DNA from: Micromonospora sp. CCTCC AA 2012012
GTDB taxonomy: Bacteria; Actinomycetota; Actinomycetes; Mycobacteriales; Micromonosporaceae
Assembly: GCF_040499845.1 (NCBI RefSeq)
Contig: NZ_CP159342.1
Coordinates: 3,286,001-3,350,000, forward strand
Direction: 5' to 3'
Length of the DNA: 64,000 bases
Shown: piece by piece, positions 8,854 to 17,826 of the stretch
How the letters are laid out: each line of letters begins with the position of its first letter
Numbering within the stretch: position 1 is the stretch's first letter
The notes under the pieces: model-generated
What the model saw: only the letters and a program-made list of their open reading frames with translations
Told to the model about the DNA's origin: nothing
Database searches by the model: none
Position numbers and translations under genes: made by a program

Positions 8854-9489
8854 GTGTCCGACGCCGCCTACCAGCCCTCGATGCTGGACCTCACCGACGA
8901 CGGTCCCACCCTGGGTCCGCTCGCCGGCCGGGTGCGCCGGCACGAGCTGAGCCGGGGCGCCTGGGTGGACCATTTGCCCGGCTGGGTGCAGGGCTCCGAC
9001 GCGGTGCTCGACACCCTGCTGCACGAGGTGCCCTGGCGGGCCGAGCGCCGCACCATGTGGGACGCCGAGGTCGACGTCCCCCGCCTGCTCTGCTGGTACG
9101 GCGCCGGCCGGCCCCTGCCCCACCCGGTGCTCACCGCGGCCCGCAAGGCGCTGACCCGCCACTACGCGCCGGAACTCGGCGAGCCCTTCGTCACCGCCGG
9201 GATGTGCCTCTACCGCACCGGGCGGGACAGCGTCGCCTGGCACGGCGACACCCTGGGCCGCTCCGCGCACAGCGACACCATGGTCGCCATCGTCTCGTTC
9301 GGCTCACCGCGCCCGCTGCTGCTGCGCCCGCGCGGCGGCGGAGCCAGCCTGCGCTTCCCGCTCGGCCACGGCGACCTGGTGGTGATGGGCGGCTCCTGCC
9401 AACGCACCTGGGAACACACCATCCCCAAGACCGCCCGCCCGGTCGGTCCCCGGGTCAGCGTCCAGTTCCGCCCGGCCGGCGTCGCCTGA
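8854..9489 (+). CDS. AlkB-like Fe(II)/2-oxoglutarate-dependent dioxygenase
   Basis: A 211-residue protein, full length for a bacterial AlkB homologue. The iron triad is visible as His130 and Asp132 in AWHGDTLG and His188 in TWEHTIPK. The 2-oxoglutarate-binding arginines are in RVSVQFRP (Arg200, Arg206). The family removes alkyl groups from DNA or RNA bases by oxidative dealkylation. I chose the GTG at 8854 rather than longer in-frame starts because the preceding sequence looks like a promoter with a -10 box only seven bases upstream. The gene stands alone, convergent to nothing and 80 bp before the nucleobase permease. Confidence 0.88.
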   Translation: MSDAAYQPSMLDLTDDGPTLGPLAGRVRRHELSRGAWVDHLPGWVQGSDAVLDTLLHEVPWRAERRTMWDAEVDVPRLLCWYGAGRPLPHPVLTAARKALTRHYAPELGEPFVTAGMCLYRTGRDSVAWHGDTLGRSAHSDTMVAIVSFGSPRPLLLRPRGGGASLRFPLGHGDLVVMGGSCQRTWEHTIPKTARPVGPRVSVQFRPAGVA

Positions 9490-9569
9490 CCCCCACCGCC
9501 CGGGGCGTGCTAGAAACAACTCTCAGGGTCGACCACGCCCCCGTCACCTGACGACGCGAAGGGCACCCG

Positions 9570-10916
9570 ATGACCCAGTCCCCCACCGAGCCGCGTTCCG
9601 GCTGGTCCCCCTGGACGGTGCACGGCGACGGCCGCTCGATCCGGCCGGGCGACGTGGTGCACCCCGCCGAACGGCTCTCCTGGCCGCGTACGGTCGGCGT
9701 CGGCGTGCAGCACGTGGTGGCGATGTTCGGCGCCACCTTCACCGTGCCGCTGATCACCGGCTTCCCGCCGGCCACCACCCTCTTCTTCTCCGGGCTGGGC
9801 ACCCTGCTCTTCCTGCTGATCACCGGCAACCGGCTGCCGTCGTACCTCGGCTCGTCGTTCGCCTTCATCGCGCCGGTGCTGGCCGCGAAGGCCGGCGGCG
9901 ACATCGGCCCGGCGCTCGGTGGCATCGTGGTGGCCGGCGCGGTGCTGGCCCTGGTCGGCGTCGCGGTGCAGCTCGCCGGGGCGCGCTGGATCGACGCGCT
10001 GATGCCCCCGGTGGTGACCGGCGCGATCGTCGCCCTGATCGGCCTCAACCTCGCACCGGTCGCCTGGGACGGCGGCGGCAGCGGCACCGGGGTCAAGGCG
10101 CAGCCGCTGATCGCGGTGGTCACCCTGGCGGCGATCCTGCTCACCACGGTCTTCTTCCGGGGCTTCCTGGCGCGGCTGTCCATCCTGCTCGGCGTGGTGG
10201 TCGGCTGGCTGCTCGCCGCGCTCCTCGGCGACCTGGACCCGAAGGCGGTCACCGGGCTGAAGCAGGCCGCCTGGGTCGGACTGCCCGAGTTCCACGCACC
10301 CAGCTTCAGCCTCCGCGCGGTGGTGCTGGTCATCCCGGTGATCCTGGTGCTGGTCGCGGAGAACGCCGGACACGTCAAGGCGGTGGCCGCGATGACCGGC
10401 CGCAACCTGGACCGGCAGCTGGGCCGGGCGTTCCTCGGCGACGGCGTCGCCACCGTGCTCGCCGGCTCCGGCGGCGGCTCCGGCACCACCACGTACGCGG
10501 AGAACATCGGCGTGATGGCGGCGACCCGGGTCTATTCCACGGCCGCGTACTGGGTGGCGGGGGTGGCCGCGGTGCTGCTCGGGCTCAGCCCGAAGTTCGG
10601 CGCGCTGATCCTCACCGTGCCCGCCGGGGTGCTGGGTGGCGCGACCACCGCGCTGTACGGCCTGATCGCCGTCCTGGGCGCCCGGATCTGGATCGAGAAC
10701 CGGGTCGACTTCCACGACCCGGTCAACCTGATGACCGCCGCCGTCGCGCTGATCATCGGCGCGGCGAACTACACGCTGACCGTCGGCGACCTCTCGTTCA
10801 ACGGCATCGCCCTCGGCACCGCCGCCGCCCTGGTGATCCACCACGGCATGCGCCTGGTGGCCCGCCTCCGCGGCACCACCCCCGACTCCCGCCGGGGCCC
10901 CGAGCCCGAACTCTGA
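9570..10916 (+). CDS. Uracil/xanthine permease (nucleobase:cation symporter-2 family)
   Basis: A 448-residue polytopic membrane protein with about 12-14 hydrophobic helices. Family motifs include QHVVAMFGATFTVPLITG near the N terminus, the central GLNLAPVAWDGGG, and the signature VLVAENAGHVKAVAAMTG with a conserved Glu-Asn, followed by SGGGSGTTTYAENIGVMAAT. It most likely imports uracil or a purine base with protons. Residue differences that separate uracil from xanthine carriers cannot be resolved by eye. The ATG follows GCGAAGGGCACCCG, giving a usable ribosome binding site. A strong hairpin terminator follows the stop. Confidence 0.9.
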   Translation: MTQSPTEPRSGWSPWTVHGDGRSIRPGDVVHPAERLSWPRTVGVGVQHVVAMFGATFTVPLITGFPPATTLFFSGLGTLLFLLITGNRLPSYLGSSFAFIAPVLAAKAGGDIGPALGGIVVAGAVLALVGVAVQLAGARWIDALMPPVVTGAIVALIGLNLAPVAWDGGGSGTGVKAQPLIAVVTLAAILLTTVFFRGFLARLSILLGVVVGWLLAALLGDLDPKAVTGLKQAAWVGLPEFHAPSFSLRAVVLVIPVILVLVAENAGHVKAVAAMTGRNLDRQLGRAFLGDGVATVLAGSGGGSGTTTYAENIGVMAATRVYSTAAYWVAGVAAVLLGLSPKFGALILTVPAGVLGGATTALYGLIAVLGARIWIENRVDFHDPVNLMTAAVALIIGAANYTLTVGDLSFNGIALGTAAALVIHHGMRLVARLRGTTPDSRRGPEPEL

Positions 10917-10921
10917 CCCCG

Positions 10922-10957
10922 CCGAGGGGCCGGCGGCGGGTGCCGGCGGCCCCTCGG
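10922..10957. terminator. Bidirectional hairpin terminator between permease and parC
   Basis: CCGAGGGGCC (10922-10931) and GGCCCCTCGG (10948-10957) form a perfect 10-bp stem, with further partial pairing in the loop. It lies between two convergent stops. Confidence 0.8.
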
Positions 10958-10967
10958 GGGCGGTGCG

Positions 10968-13457
10968 TCAGTCGCGTTCGACCTGGTGGCCGACGACGGT
11001 GGGGCCGAGCATGACGGCGAAGCCGGAGCCGTCGCGGCGGGGATCCGCCGGGGGCAGCTCCACCGGGTCGCCGGTGGCCGTGGCACCCACCGGGCGGGGA
11101 CCGATCCAGCCGACCGCCAGGTCCGTCTCGCCCTTGAGGAACCGCTGGGCGCGCACCCCGCCGGTCGCCCGCCCCTTCGCCGGGTACGACCCGAACGGCG
11201 TCACCTTCACCGTCGCCCCGGTCGAGGTGACCACCATCGGCTCACCGCGCCCGGGGTCGTCGGTGCGGATCGCGCCGAAGAAGACCACCCGGGCCCCGGC
11301 CGTCAGGTTGATGCCGGCCATTCCGCCACCCTTGACGCCCTGCGGGCGGACCAGGGACGCGGCGAAGCGCAGCAGCGCCGCCTCGGAGGAGATGAAGGCG
11401 AGGGTCTCGGTGCCGTCGGTGAGCCAGGTCGCCCCGACCACCTCGTCCCCCTCCCGCAGGGAGATCACCTCGAACTCGTCGGACCGGACCGGCCACTCCG
11501 GCGCGCAGACCTTCACCACACCCTGCCGGGTGCCGAGCGCCAGACCCGGCGAGCCCTCGGCCGAGGACCCGAGCGGCGCGAGGCCGACCACCGTCTCGCC
11601 CGGCTCCAGCGGCACCAGCTCGGCGGCGGACATGCCGCCGCGCAGCGACACGGTGCCGGACTGCTCGGGCAGCACCGGCAGCGGCAGCACGTCGATCTTG
11701 AACGCCCGGCCGGCGCTGGTCACCAGGAGCACCCGGCCGCGCGCCGTGGAGTGGACGAGCGCGCGTACGGCGTCGTGCTTGACCCGACCGCTGCGCCGCC
11801 GCCCCTCGGCGGCCTCCTCCGACTCGGCCGCGGTCCGGGCCACCAGCCCGGTCGCCGACAGCAGCACCTGGCACGGGTCGTCGGCGACCTCCAGCGGACC
11901 GGCCGGGACGGAGGCGGCGAGGACCTCCTTGAGGTCACCGTCGACCAGCGTGGTGCGGCGGGGTGCGGCGAACTGCTTGACCACGGCGGCCAGCTCGTCG
12001 GAGACCAGCTTCCGGAGCACCGTCGGGTCGTCGAGGATGGCGGAGAGTTCGGCGATCTCGCCGCGCAGCTTCTCCTGCTCGGCCTCCAGCTCGATCCGGT
12101 CGTACTTGGTGAGCCGGCGCAGCGGGGTGTCCAGGATGTAGGTGGCCTGGATGTCCGAGAGCTTGAACTTCTGCATCAGGCCGGTCTTGGCGTCCTGCGC
12201 GTCCTCGCTGGCCCGGATCAGCCGGACCACCTTGTCGATGTCGAGCAGGGCGATCAGCAGGCCGTCGACCAGGTGCAGCCGCTCCTGGCGCTTGCGACGG
12301 CGGTAGGAGGTGCGCCGGGTCACCACCTCGTAGCGGTGGGCGAGGAAGACCTCCAGCAGCGCCTTGAGCCCCAGGGTCTGCGGCTGGCCGTCGACCAGGA
12401 CCAGGTTGTTGACGCCGAAGGACTGCTCCAGCGGGGTCAGCCGGTAGAGGTCGGCCAGCAGCGCCTGCGGGTTGACCCCGACCTTGCACTCGACCACCAG
12501 CCGGGTGCCGTTCTCCCGGTCGGTGAGGTCCTTCACGTCGGCGATGCCGACCAGGCGCTTGGTCTTGTTGACCTCGTTGGTGATCGCCGCGATGACCTTC
12601 TCCGCGCCGACACCGTAGGGCAGTTCGGTGACGGTGATCGCCTGCCGACCGCGGCTGCCCTCCAGCGGGCCGATCTCGACCCGGCCGCGCATCCGCACCA
12701 CGCCGCGTCCCGTCTCGTACGCCCGGCGCACCTCGTCCAGGCCGAGCAGCAGCCCACCGGTGGGCAGGTCGGGGCCGGGGACGAACTCCATCAGCTTGTC
12801 CAGGTCGGCGTCCGGGTGGTTGATCAGCCAGCGGGCGGCCTGGACGACCTCGCCGAGGTTGTGCGGGATCATGTTGGTGGCCATCCCGACGGCGATCCCG
12901 GAGGCGCCGTTGACCAGCAGGTTGGGGAAGGCGGCCGGCAACACGGTGGGCTGGGTCAGCGAGCCGTCGTAGTTGGGCTCGACGTCGACCGTCTCCTCGC
13001 CCAGCTCGCCGACGAGCAGCATCGCCTCGCGGGACATCCGGGCCTCGGTGTAACGCGCCGCGGCCGGTCCGTCGTCGGGGCTGCCGAAGTTGCCGTGCCC
13101 GTCGATGAGCGGGGCGTTGAGCGAGAAGTCCTGGGCGAGCCGGACCATCGCGTCATAGATCGCCGCGTCGCCGTGCGGATGGTATTTACCCATCACGTCG
13201 CCGACGATCCGGGCGGACTTCACGTGGCCCCGGTCGGGTCGGTGGCCCTGCTCGTACATCGACCAGAGGATGCGCCGGTGCACCGGCTTGAGGCCGTCCC
13301 GGGCGTCGGGCAGGGCGCGGGAGTGGATGACCGAGAACGCGTATTCCAGGTAGGAGTCGGAGACCTCGGTGACCAGCGGGTTGTCGAAGACCCGGGCGCC
13401 GGCCTGGTCGAAGGCGGACAGGTCCGCCTTGGCGCGGTCTTCCTTACGGCGTGCCAT
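10968..13457 (-). CDS. parC: DNA topoisomerase IV subunit A (type IIA topoisomerase)
   Basis: An 829-residue GyrA/ParC-family protein. The N-terminal breakage-reunion domain has SYLEYAFSVIHSRALPDARD, DGLKPVHRRIL, GKYHPHGD and the catalytic Tyr136 in AAARYTEARMS. A C-terminal beta-pinwheel region follows, roughly from residue 500, with degenerate blades. The canonical GyrA box (QRRGGKG) is not seen, which favours topoisomerase IV over gyrase. It decatenates and relaxes daughter chromosomes together with ParE, whose gene lies 32 bp upstream on the same strand. Position 98, equivalent to E. coli GyrA Ser83, is Ala; Asp102 keeps the acidic residue of the quinolone pocket. Confidence 0.92.
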   Translation of the reverse strand: MARRKEDRAKADLSAFDQAGARVFDNPLVTEVSDSYLEYAFSVIHSRALPDARDGLKPVHRRILWSMYEQGHRPDRGHVKSARIVGDVMGKYHPHGDAAIYDAMVRLAQDFSLNAPLIDGHGNFGSPDDGPAAARYTEARMSREAMLLVGELGEETVDVEPNYDGSLTQPTVLPAAFPNLLVNGASGIAVGMATNMIPHNLGEVVQAARWLINHPDADLDKLMEFVPGPDLPTGGLLLGLDEVRRAYETGRGVVRMRGRVEIGPLEGSRGRQAITVTELPYGVGAEKVIAAITNEVNKTKRLVGIADVKDLTDRENGTRLVVECKVGVNPQALLADLYRLTPLEQSFGVNNLVLVDGQPQTLGLKALLEVFLAHRYEVVTRRTSYRRRKRQERLHLVDGLLIALLDIDKVVRLIRASEDAQDAKTGLMQKFKLSDIQATYILDTPLRRLTKYDRIELEAEQEKLRGEIAELSAILDDPTVLRKLVSDELAAVVKQFAAPRRTTLVDGDLKEVLAASVPAGPLEVADDPCQVLLSATGLVARTAAESEEAAEGRRRSGRVKHDAVRALVHSTARGRVLLVTSAGRAFKIDVLPLPVLPEQSGTVSLRGGMSAAELVPLEPGETVVGLAPLGSSAEGSPGLALGTRQGVVKVCAPEWPVRSDEFEVISLREGDEVVGATWLTDGTETLAFISSEAALLRFAASLVRPQGVKGGGMAGINLTAGARVVFFGAIRTDDPGRGEPMVVTSTGATVKVTPFGSYPAKGRATGGVRAQRFLKGETDLAVGWIGPRPVGATATGDPVELPPADPRRDGSGFAVMLGPTVVGHQVERD

Positions 13458-13489
13458 GACTCAGCTCTCCCCTCGAACGAACCCGGTGC

Positions 13490-15604
13490 TCATGCGTCGA
13501 TGGCGTCGCGGTCGACCCGGTCGGCCGAGTCGATCAGCCAGTTGCGGCGGGGCTCGACCTTCTCGCCCATCAGCAGTTCGAGGACCCGCTCGGCGTCCTC
13601 GACGTCGTCGAGGGTGATCCGGCGGACCGCCCGGGTGGCCGGGTTCATGGTGGTCTCCCAGAGCTCGTCGGCGTCCATCTCGCCGAGGCCCTTGAAGCGC
13701 GGGATCGGGGTGACGATCTGCTTGCCGGCCTTCTCCAGCTTGCGGACCGTCGCCTCCATCTCCGCCTGGGTGTAGGTGTAGATCGTCTGCGGGTTGCGCC
13801 CCCTGGTGGTGATCTTGTGCAGGGGCGGCATCGCGGCGTAGAGCCGGCCGGCCTCGATCAGCGGGCGCATGTAGCGGGCGAAGAGCGTGATCAGCAGCGT
13901 CCGGATGTGCGCGCCGTCGACGTCGGCGTCGGCCATGATCAGCACGCGGCCGTAGCGCAGGGACGACAGGTCGAAGGTGCGGCCGGAGCCGGCGCCGAGC
14001 ACCTGCACGATCGCCGCGCACTCGGCGTTGTCCAGCACCTGCTGGAGGTTCGCCTTCTGCACGTTGAGGATCTTGCCCCGGATCGGCAGCAGCGCCTGGT
14101 ATTCCGAGGAGCGGGCCATCCGGCTCGTCCCCAGTGCGCTGTCACCCTCCACGATGAACAGCTCGCTGCGGTCCACGCCGTTGGCGCGGCAGTCGACCAG
14201 CTTCGCCGGCATCGACGCGCCCTCCAGGGCGGTCTTGCGCCGGGCCGCGTCCTTCTGCTGCTTCTGGGTCAGCCGGACCCGGGCGGCGTCGACGATCTTC
14301 TGGAGCACGGTGCGCGCCTCGGCCTTGGTGCGCCGGTCCTCCAGCCACGCCTTCAGGTGCGCCTCGACGAGTCCCTGGATCACCTTGGTGATGCCGGCGG
14401 TGGAGAGCTCGTCCTTGGTCTGCGAGGTGAACTGCGGCTCCGGGATGCGGACGTGCACCACGGCCGTCATGCCCTCCAGGACGTCGTCTAGGGTGGGCGC
14501 GTCCTCCTTGGGCTTGAGCAGGCCACGGGTGTTGCGGGCCGCGTCGGCGAGGGTGCGGACCAGGGCCCGCTCGAAGCCCTTGCGGTGGGTGCCGCCGTGC
14601 GCGTTGCGGATGGTGTTGGTGAAGCACTCGACGGTGCGTTCGTAACCGGTGCCCCAGCGGAACGCCACCTCGACCTCGGCCCGGCGCTGCACGTTGGACT
14701 GCATGACGCCGTTGGCGTCGGCGGCGTTCTCCCGGTAGGTGCCTTCGCCGTCGACCAGCAGCATGCCGGAGACCGGCCGGTCACCGGCCGGGGCGAGGAA
14801 CTCGACCATGTCGGTGAGGCCGTTGGGGAAGTGGAACGACTCCTCGACGGCCTCCTCCCCCGTCTCGTCGCGCAGCCGGTAGGCGACGCCGGGGACGAGG
14901 AAGGCGGTGTTGCGCAGCTTGAGGCGGACCGCCTCGGTGTCCAGCCGCGCGCCGGTCTCGAAGTAGCGGGCGTCGTGCCACCACCGGATCGAGGTGCCGG
15001 TGCGCTGGCCGCGCTTCATCGCGCCGACGATCTGCAGCCCGGGACCGGGCGTGAAGGCCGCGTCGGGGCCGGGCCCGTCGAAGATCCCCGGTACGCCGTG
15101 CCGGAACGACATGGCGTGGACCTTGCCGGCGCGCCGGACCGTGACGTCGAACCGCCGGGACAGCGCGTTGACCGCGGAGGCGCCCACGCCGTGCAGGCCG
15201 CCGGAGGTCTTGTAGCCCGAGCCGCCGAACTTGCCGCCCGCGTGCAGGCGGGTCAGCACCAGCTCGACGCCGGAGATGCCGGACTTGGCGTGCACGTCGG
15301 TGGGGATGCCCCGGCCGTCGTCGTCGACCTGCACCGAGCCGTCGGCGTGCAGGATCACGTCGACCTTCGTCGCGTGGCCCGCGACGCCCTCGTCGGTGGC
15401 GTTGTCGAGGATCTCGTTGACGAGGTGACCCACGCCACGGCTGTCGGTGGAGCCGATGTACATGCCGGGGCGCTTCCGGACGGCGTCCAGGCCCTCCAGG
15501 TGCGTCAGGTCGTCGGCCCCGTACAGGGTCTCAGGCTGTGCGGTCAACTGGTCGTACTCCCAGGTCTCGGCGGTGTGGTGCCGCTCACCGTCTTGATCAA
15601 CCAC
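13490..15604 (-). CDS. parE: DNA topoisomerase IV subunit B (ATPase subunit)
   Basis: A 704-residue GyrB/ParE-family protein. The GHKL ATPase domain shows LEGLDAVRKRPGMYIGST, EILDNATDEG, DDGRGIP and GLHGVGASAVNALS. The TOPRIM domain shows FIVEGDSALGTSR, LLPIRGKILNV and LIMADADVDGAHIRTLL. The common EGDSAGGS motif is EGDSALGTS here. ATP-driven strand-passage partner of the ParC encoded just downstream, as a two-gene operon. The start is a GTG at 15604; no ATG lies before the first conserved motif. A canonical chromosomal gyrB-gyrA pair would be expected elsewhere in the genome. Confidence 0.92.
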   Translation of the reverse strand: MVDQDGERHHTAETWEYDQLTAQPETLYGADDLTHLEGLDAVRKRPGMYIGSTDSRGVGHLVNEILDNATDEGVAGHATKVDVILHADGSVQVDDDGRGIPTDVHAKSGISGVELVLTRLHAGGKFGGSGYKTSGGLHGVGASAVNALSRRFDVTVRRAGKVHAMSFRHGVPGIFDGPGPDAAFTPGPGLQIVGAMKRGQRTGTSIRWWHDARYFETGARLDTEAVRLKLRNTAFLVPGVAYRLRDETGEEAVEESFHFPNGLTDMVEFLAPAGDRPVSGMLLVDGEGTYRENAADANGVMQSNVQRRAEVEVAFRWGTGYERTVECFTNTIRNAHGGTHRKGFERALVRTLADAARNTRGLLKPKEDAPTLDDVLEGMTAVVHVRIPEPQFTSQTKDELSTAGITKVIQGLVEAHLKAWLEDRRTKAEARTVLQKIVDAARVRLTQKQQKDAARRKTALEGASMPAKLVDCRANGVDRSELFIVEGDSALGTSRMARSSEYQALLPIRGKILNVQKANLQQVLDNAECAAIVQVLGAGSGRTFDLSSLRYGRVLIMADADVDGAHIRTLLITLFARYMRPLIEAGRLYAAMPPLHKITTRGRNPQTIYTYTQAEMEATVRKLEKAGKQIVTPIPRFKGLGEMDADELWETTMNPATRAVRRITLDDVEDAERVLELLMGEKVEPRRNWLIDSADRVDRDAIDA

Positions 15605-15852
15605 ATGATCGCCACGCGCGGCGCGCCGCAGCGAAGCCTAGCCGGGCGCTGTGACAACGCCGTGGCACCCGGCGCGGTACGCCGTTTCGTGCCCTTTCCG
15701 CCGGGCTCTCCCCCACCGTGCTCCGGGCCGCCCGGACACGTCAACGACGCGGCCCGGTGACCTCTTCCCCGTCCCGGCCGGGTGGACGCGGGATCGCCTC
15801 GACGGACCCGGGTCGGGACGTTGACCGCCGTCACACCCCCGTGATCTGATCG

Positions 15853-15893
15853 CCATCCAGAGGATCTCTCATATTTCCATTCCTGGATGGAGG
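15853..15893 (+). promoter_or_regulatory. Hairpin overlapping the ribosome binding site of the SGNH hydrolase
   Basis: CCATCCAG (15853-15860) and CTGGATGG (15883-15890) form a perfect 8-bp stem with a 22-nt loop. The second arm runs into the ribosome binding site GGATGGAGG (15885-15893) of the gene starting at 15900. The structure could mask translation or be a repressor operator. Confidence 0.55.
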
Positions 15894-15899
15894 CCGCGT

Positions 15900-17156
15900 A
15901 TGTCCGTGCTCCGTCGTACCGCCCTGGCCGCAGCGCTCGCCGTCGCCTCGGCCGGGCTGTCGGCCGCCGTCGCGCCGCCCGGGCCGGCCGCCGCCGCCCT
16001 CCCCACCGCCGCCGTCGCGCTCGGCGACAGCTTCATCAGCGGCGAGGGCGCCGGCGCGTACGCCCCGGTGGTGGACGTCAACGGGGTGGCCCAGGGCTTC
16101 CCCGGCTGGTCCGCGCCGAACAGCAACGCCTACTTCTGCCACCGCTCCCCGAACGCCTCGCTCTTCGAGGCGGACCTGCCCGGCATCACCGATCGGTTCA
16201 ACCTGGCCTGCTCCGGCGGCCAGCCGTACGACATCGCCGGCGCCTCCGCCACCCGGACCAAGGGCCGCCAGGTGGCCGCCCAGCTCGACCAGCTCCGCGC
16301 GGTCGGCCAGACCCACGACATCGACCTGGTGCTGGTCGGCCTCGGCTCGAACAACAGCTCGTTCACCTTCGGCAGCGTGGCCGAGAAGTGCGCCAACCGG
16401 TTCATCGCCGACGCGTGGACCGGCTGGTGGGAGTTCTGGGCGTACCTGGGTGGACCGGTGGAGCAGAAGCCCTGCTCGGACGCCGACCTCGCCACGGCGG
16501 CCCAGTTCAGCGCCGCGACGGCGGAGACCACGGCGGCCGTACGCCAGATCCTCACCACCCTCGACCAGATCGACGCCGACGGCCAGCACCGGATCGTGTT
16601 CCAGGACTACACCAACCCGCTGCCGCCGGAACTCGCCCCGGTCTACTGGGACGAGGACGGCCGGGACGACACCCGGGACAAGTTCCGCGCCCTCGGCGCC
16701 GAGCGGTACGCGGCCGGCTGCCCGATCCACCGGGCCAGCCTCGCTCCCGGCCAGCGCTTCTCACAGGGCCTCGGCACGCTGGTCAGCTCGGTCCGGAACA
16801 ACCTCGCCGCCGAGTTCCCGAACGCCGACCTGGTCTATCTGAACGTGCAGCGGGCCTTCGACGGGGCCCGGCTCTGCGAGTCGGCCGGCAGCCCGGCCAA
16901 CGCGCTGGCCACCCCGATCCGGCTCCAGGACGGTCCGAGCGGCGTCTTCGTGACCAGCCTCTCCGGCTACGACAAGCTCGACATCCAGCGGATCGCGAAC
17001 ACCTGCGGGACGTACTTCCAGACCTGCCAGGAATCGTGGCACCCGAGCGCGGCCGGCCACCGGGTGCTCGGCCGCTGCCTGACCGGCGCCGCCGCGACGG
17101 CCGCCCGGACGGTCTCCTGCGTCCGGGCGCCGGACGGCTCGGTGAGCGTCGGCTGA
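15900..17156 (+). CDS. Secreted SGNH/GDSL-family hydrolase
   Basis: A 418-residue protein with a clear Sec signal peptide (SVLRRTALAAALAVASAGL, cleavage likely after the Ala-rich stretch near residue 35). Block I is VALGDSFISGEGAG with the catalytic Ser. The oxyanion block is GLGSNNSSF, carrying Asn but not the usual Gly-Gly-Asn-Asp. The C-terminal His lies in ESWHPSAAGHRVLG. These exported enzymes are usually esterases or lipases. It is longer than the typical 260-residue Streptomyces lipase, with a Cys-containing central region that may form disulfides. The ATG follows TGGAGGCCGCGT. Substrate unknown. Confidence 0.87.
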   Translation: MSVLRRTALAAALAVASAGLSAAVAPPGPAAAALPTAAVALGDSFISGEGAGAYAPVVDVNGVAQGFPGWSAPNSNAYFCHRSPNASLFEADLPGITDRFNLACSGGQPYDIAGASATRTKGRQVAAQLDQLRAVGQTHDIDLVLVGLGSNNSSFTFGSVAEKCANRFIADAWTGWWEFWAYLGGPVEQKPCSDADLATAAQFSAATAETTAAVRQILTTLDQIDADGQHRIVFQDYTNPLPPELAPVYWDEDGRDDTRDKFRALGAERYAAGCPIHRASLAPGQRFSQGLGTLVSSVRNNLAAEFPNADLVYLNVQRAFDGARLCESAGSPANALATPIRLQDGPSGVFVTSLSGYDKLDIQRIANTCGTYFQTCQESWHPSAAGHRVLGRCLTGAAATAARTVSCVRAPDGSVSVG

Positions 17157-17165
17157 CCCCGGTGG

Positions 17166-17206
17166 CGGTGGGGCGGTTCCGGCCGGTCGCCGGGACCGCC
17201 CCACCG
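17166..17206. terminator. Hairpin terminator after the SGNH hydrolase
   Basis: CGGTGGGGCGGT (17166-17177) and ACCGCCCCACCG (17195-17206) make a perfect 12-bp stem with a 17-nt loop, 10 bp after the stop codon. Confidence 0.75.
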
Positions 17207-17288
17207 GCGTCAGTCCCGGCCGGTCGCCGGTACCGCCCCACCGGCGTCAGTTCCGGCCGGTCGCCGCCACCGTCTCCACCGGCCTCAG
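17177..17288. repeat. 37-bp tandem repeat, three copies
   Basis: Three near-identical units run at 17177-17213, 17214-17250 and 17251-17288 (the last has one extra base and several changes). Each unit begins TYCCGGCCGGTCGCCG and ends CACCGGCNTCAG. The array fills the gap between two convergent genes, and the third copy contains the stop codon of nsrR. Confidence 0.85.
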
Positions 17289-17722
17289 TTCCGGACGGCC
17301 GGGGTGGCCAGGCCGAGCAGGACGGGACCGGCCGGGTCGTCCACCAGGTCGCCGAGGCGGGTCCCGTCCAGGACGGCCAGGAAGGCGGCCTGGGCACGCC
17401 GCAGCTGACCCCGCAGCCGGCAGCCGGCGATCAGCGGGCAGACCGGCTGCTCGCAGGCGACCACCTCGTCGTCCCCCTCGAAGGCGCGGACGACCTGCCC
17501 GACGGTCAGCTCACCGGCGTGCTCGGCGAAGGCCACCCCGCCGGAGCGTCCCCGGATGGTCACCAGCACGCCGAGGTGCTGGAGCCGCTGGACCACCTTC
17601 GCGACGTGACTGCGGGGCAGCGCGAGCCGGGTGGCCAGCTCGTCCACCGTGGTGCGCGCCGGGGAGGCGGCGGTGACCATGGCGATGCGCAGCGCCATGT
17701 CGGTCGACCGGTTGAGCTTCAC
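17285..17722 (-). CDS. nsrR: Rrf2-family nitric-oxide-sensing repressor, NsrR type
   Basis: A 145-residue Rrf2 protein. The winged helix-turn-helix covers residues 1-80 (TVDELATRLALPRSHVAKVVQRLQ, then the wing GRSGG). Three cysteines follow in the NsrR spacing: Cys90, Cys95 and Cys101 (C-x4-C-x5-C), expected to hold an iron-sulphur cluster that reacts with NO. It is divergent from the flavohemoglobin gene, the standard NsrR target. I chose the GTG at 17722, which begins KLNRSTD like other NsrR proteins and has a -10 box seven bases upstream. The longer open frame upstream runs through the hmp promoter and is not credible. Confidence 0.9.
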   Translation of the reverse strand: MKLNRSTDMALRIAMVTAASPARTTVDELATRLALPRSHVAKVVQRLQHLGVLVTIRGRSGGVAFAEHAGELTVGQVVRAFEGDDEVVACEQPVCPLIAGCRLRGQLRRAQAAFLAVLDGTRLGDLVDDPAGPVLLGLATPAVRN

Positions 17723-17729
17723 AGGAGTG

Positions 17730-17735
17730 ACCCTA
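17730..17735 (-). promoter_or_regulatory. -10 box (TAGGGT) of leaderless nsrR
   Basis: TAGGGT on the minus strand lies seven bases before the GTG at 17722, with no ribosome binding site between them. Confidence 0.6.
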
Positions 17736-17826
17736 ACCAGCGCGAACGCCCCGCGACACCGGCCAGGAGGCCCGGGGTCGGTGTGATCCGGAGGACCCCC
17801 GGACCCGGGACCTTCGGCCTGGAAGT

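Noticed and set aside
10986..13775. A 929-codon open frame on the plus strand
   Set aside because: It is antisense to parC and parE, with low-complexity Asp/Gly/Val-rich translation, and arises from high G+C third positions.
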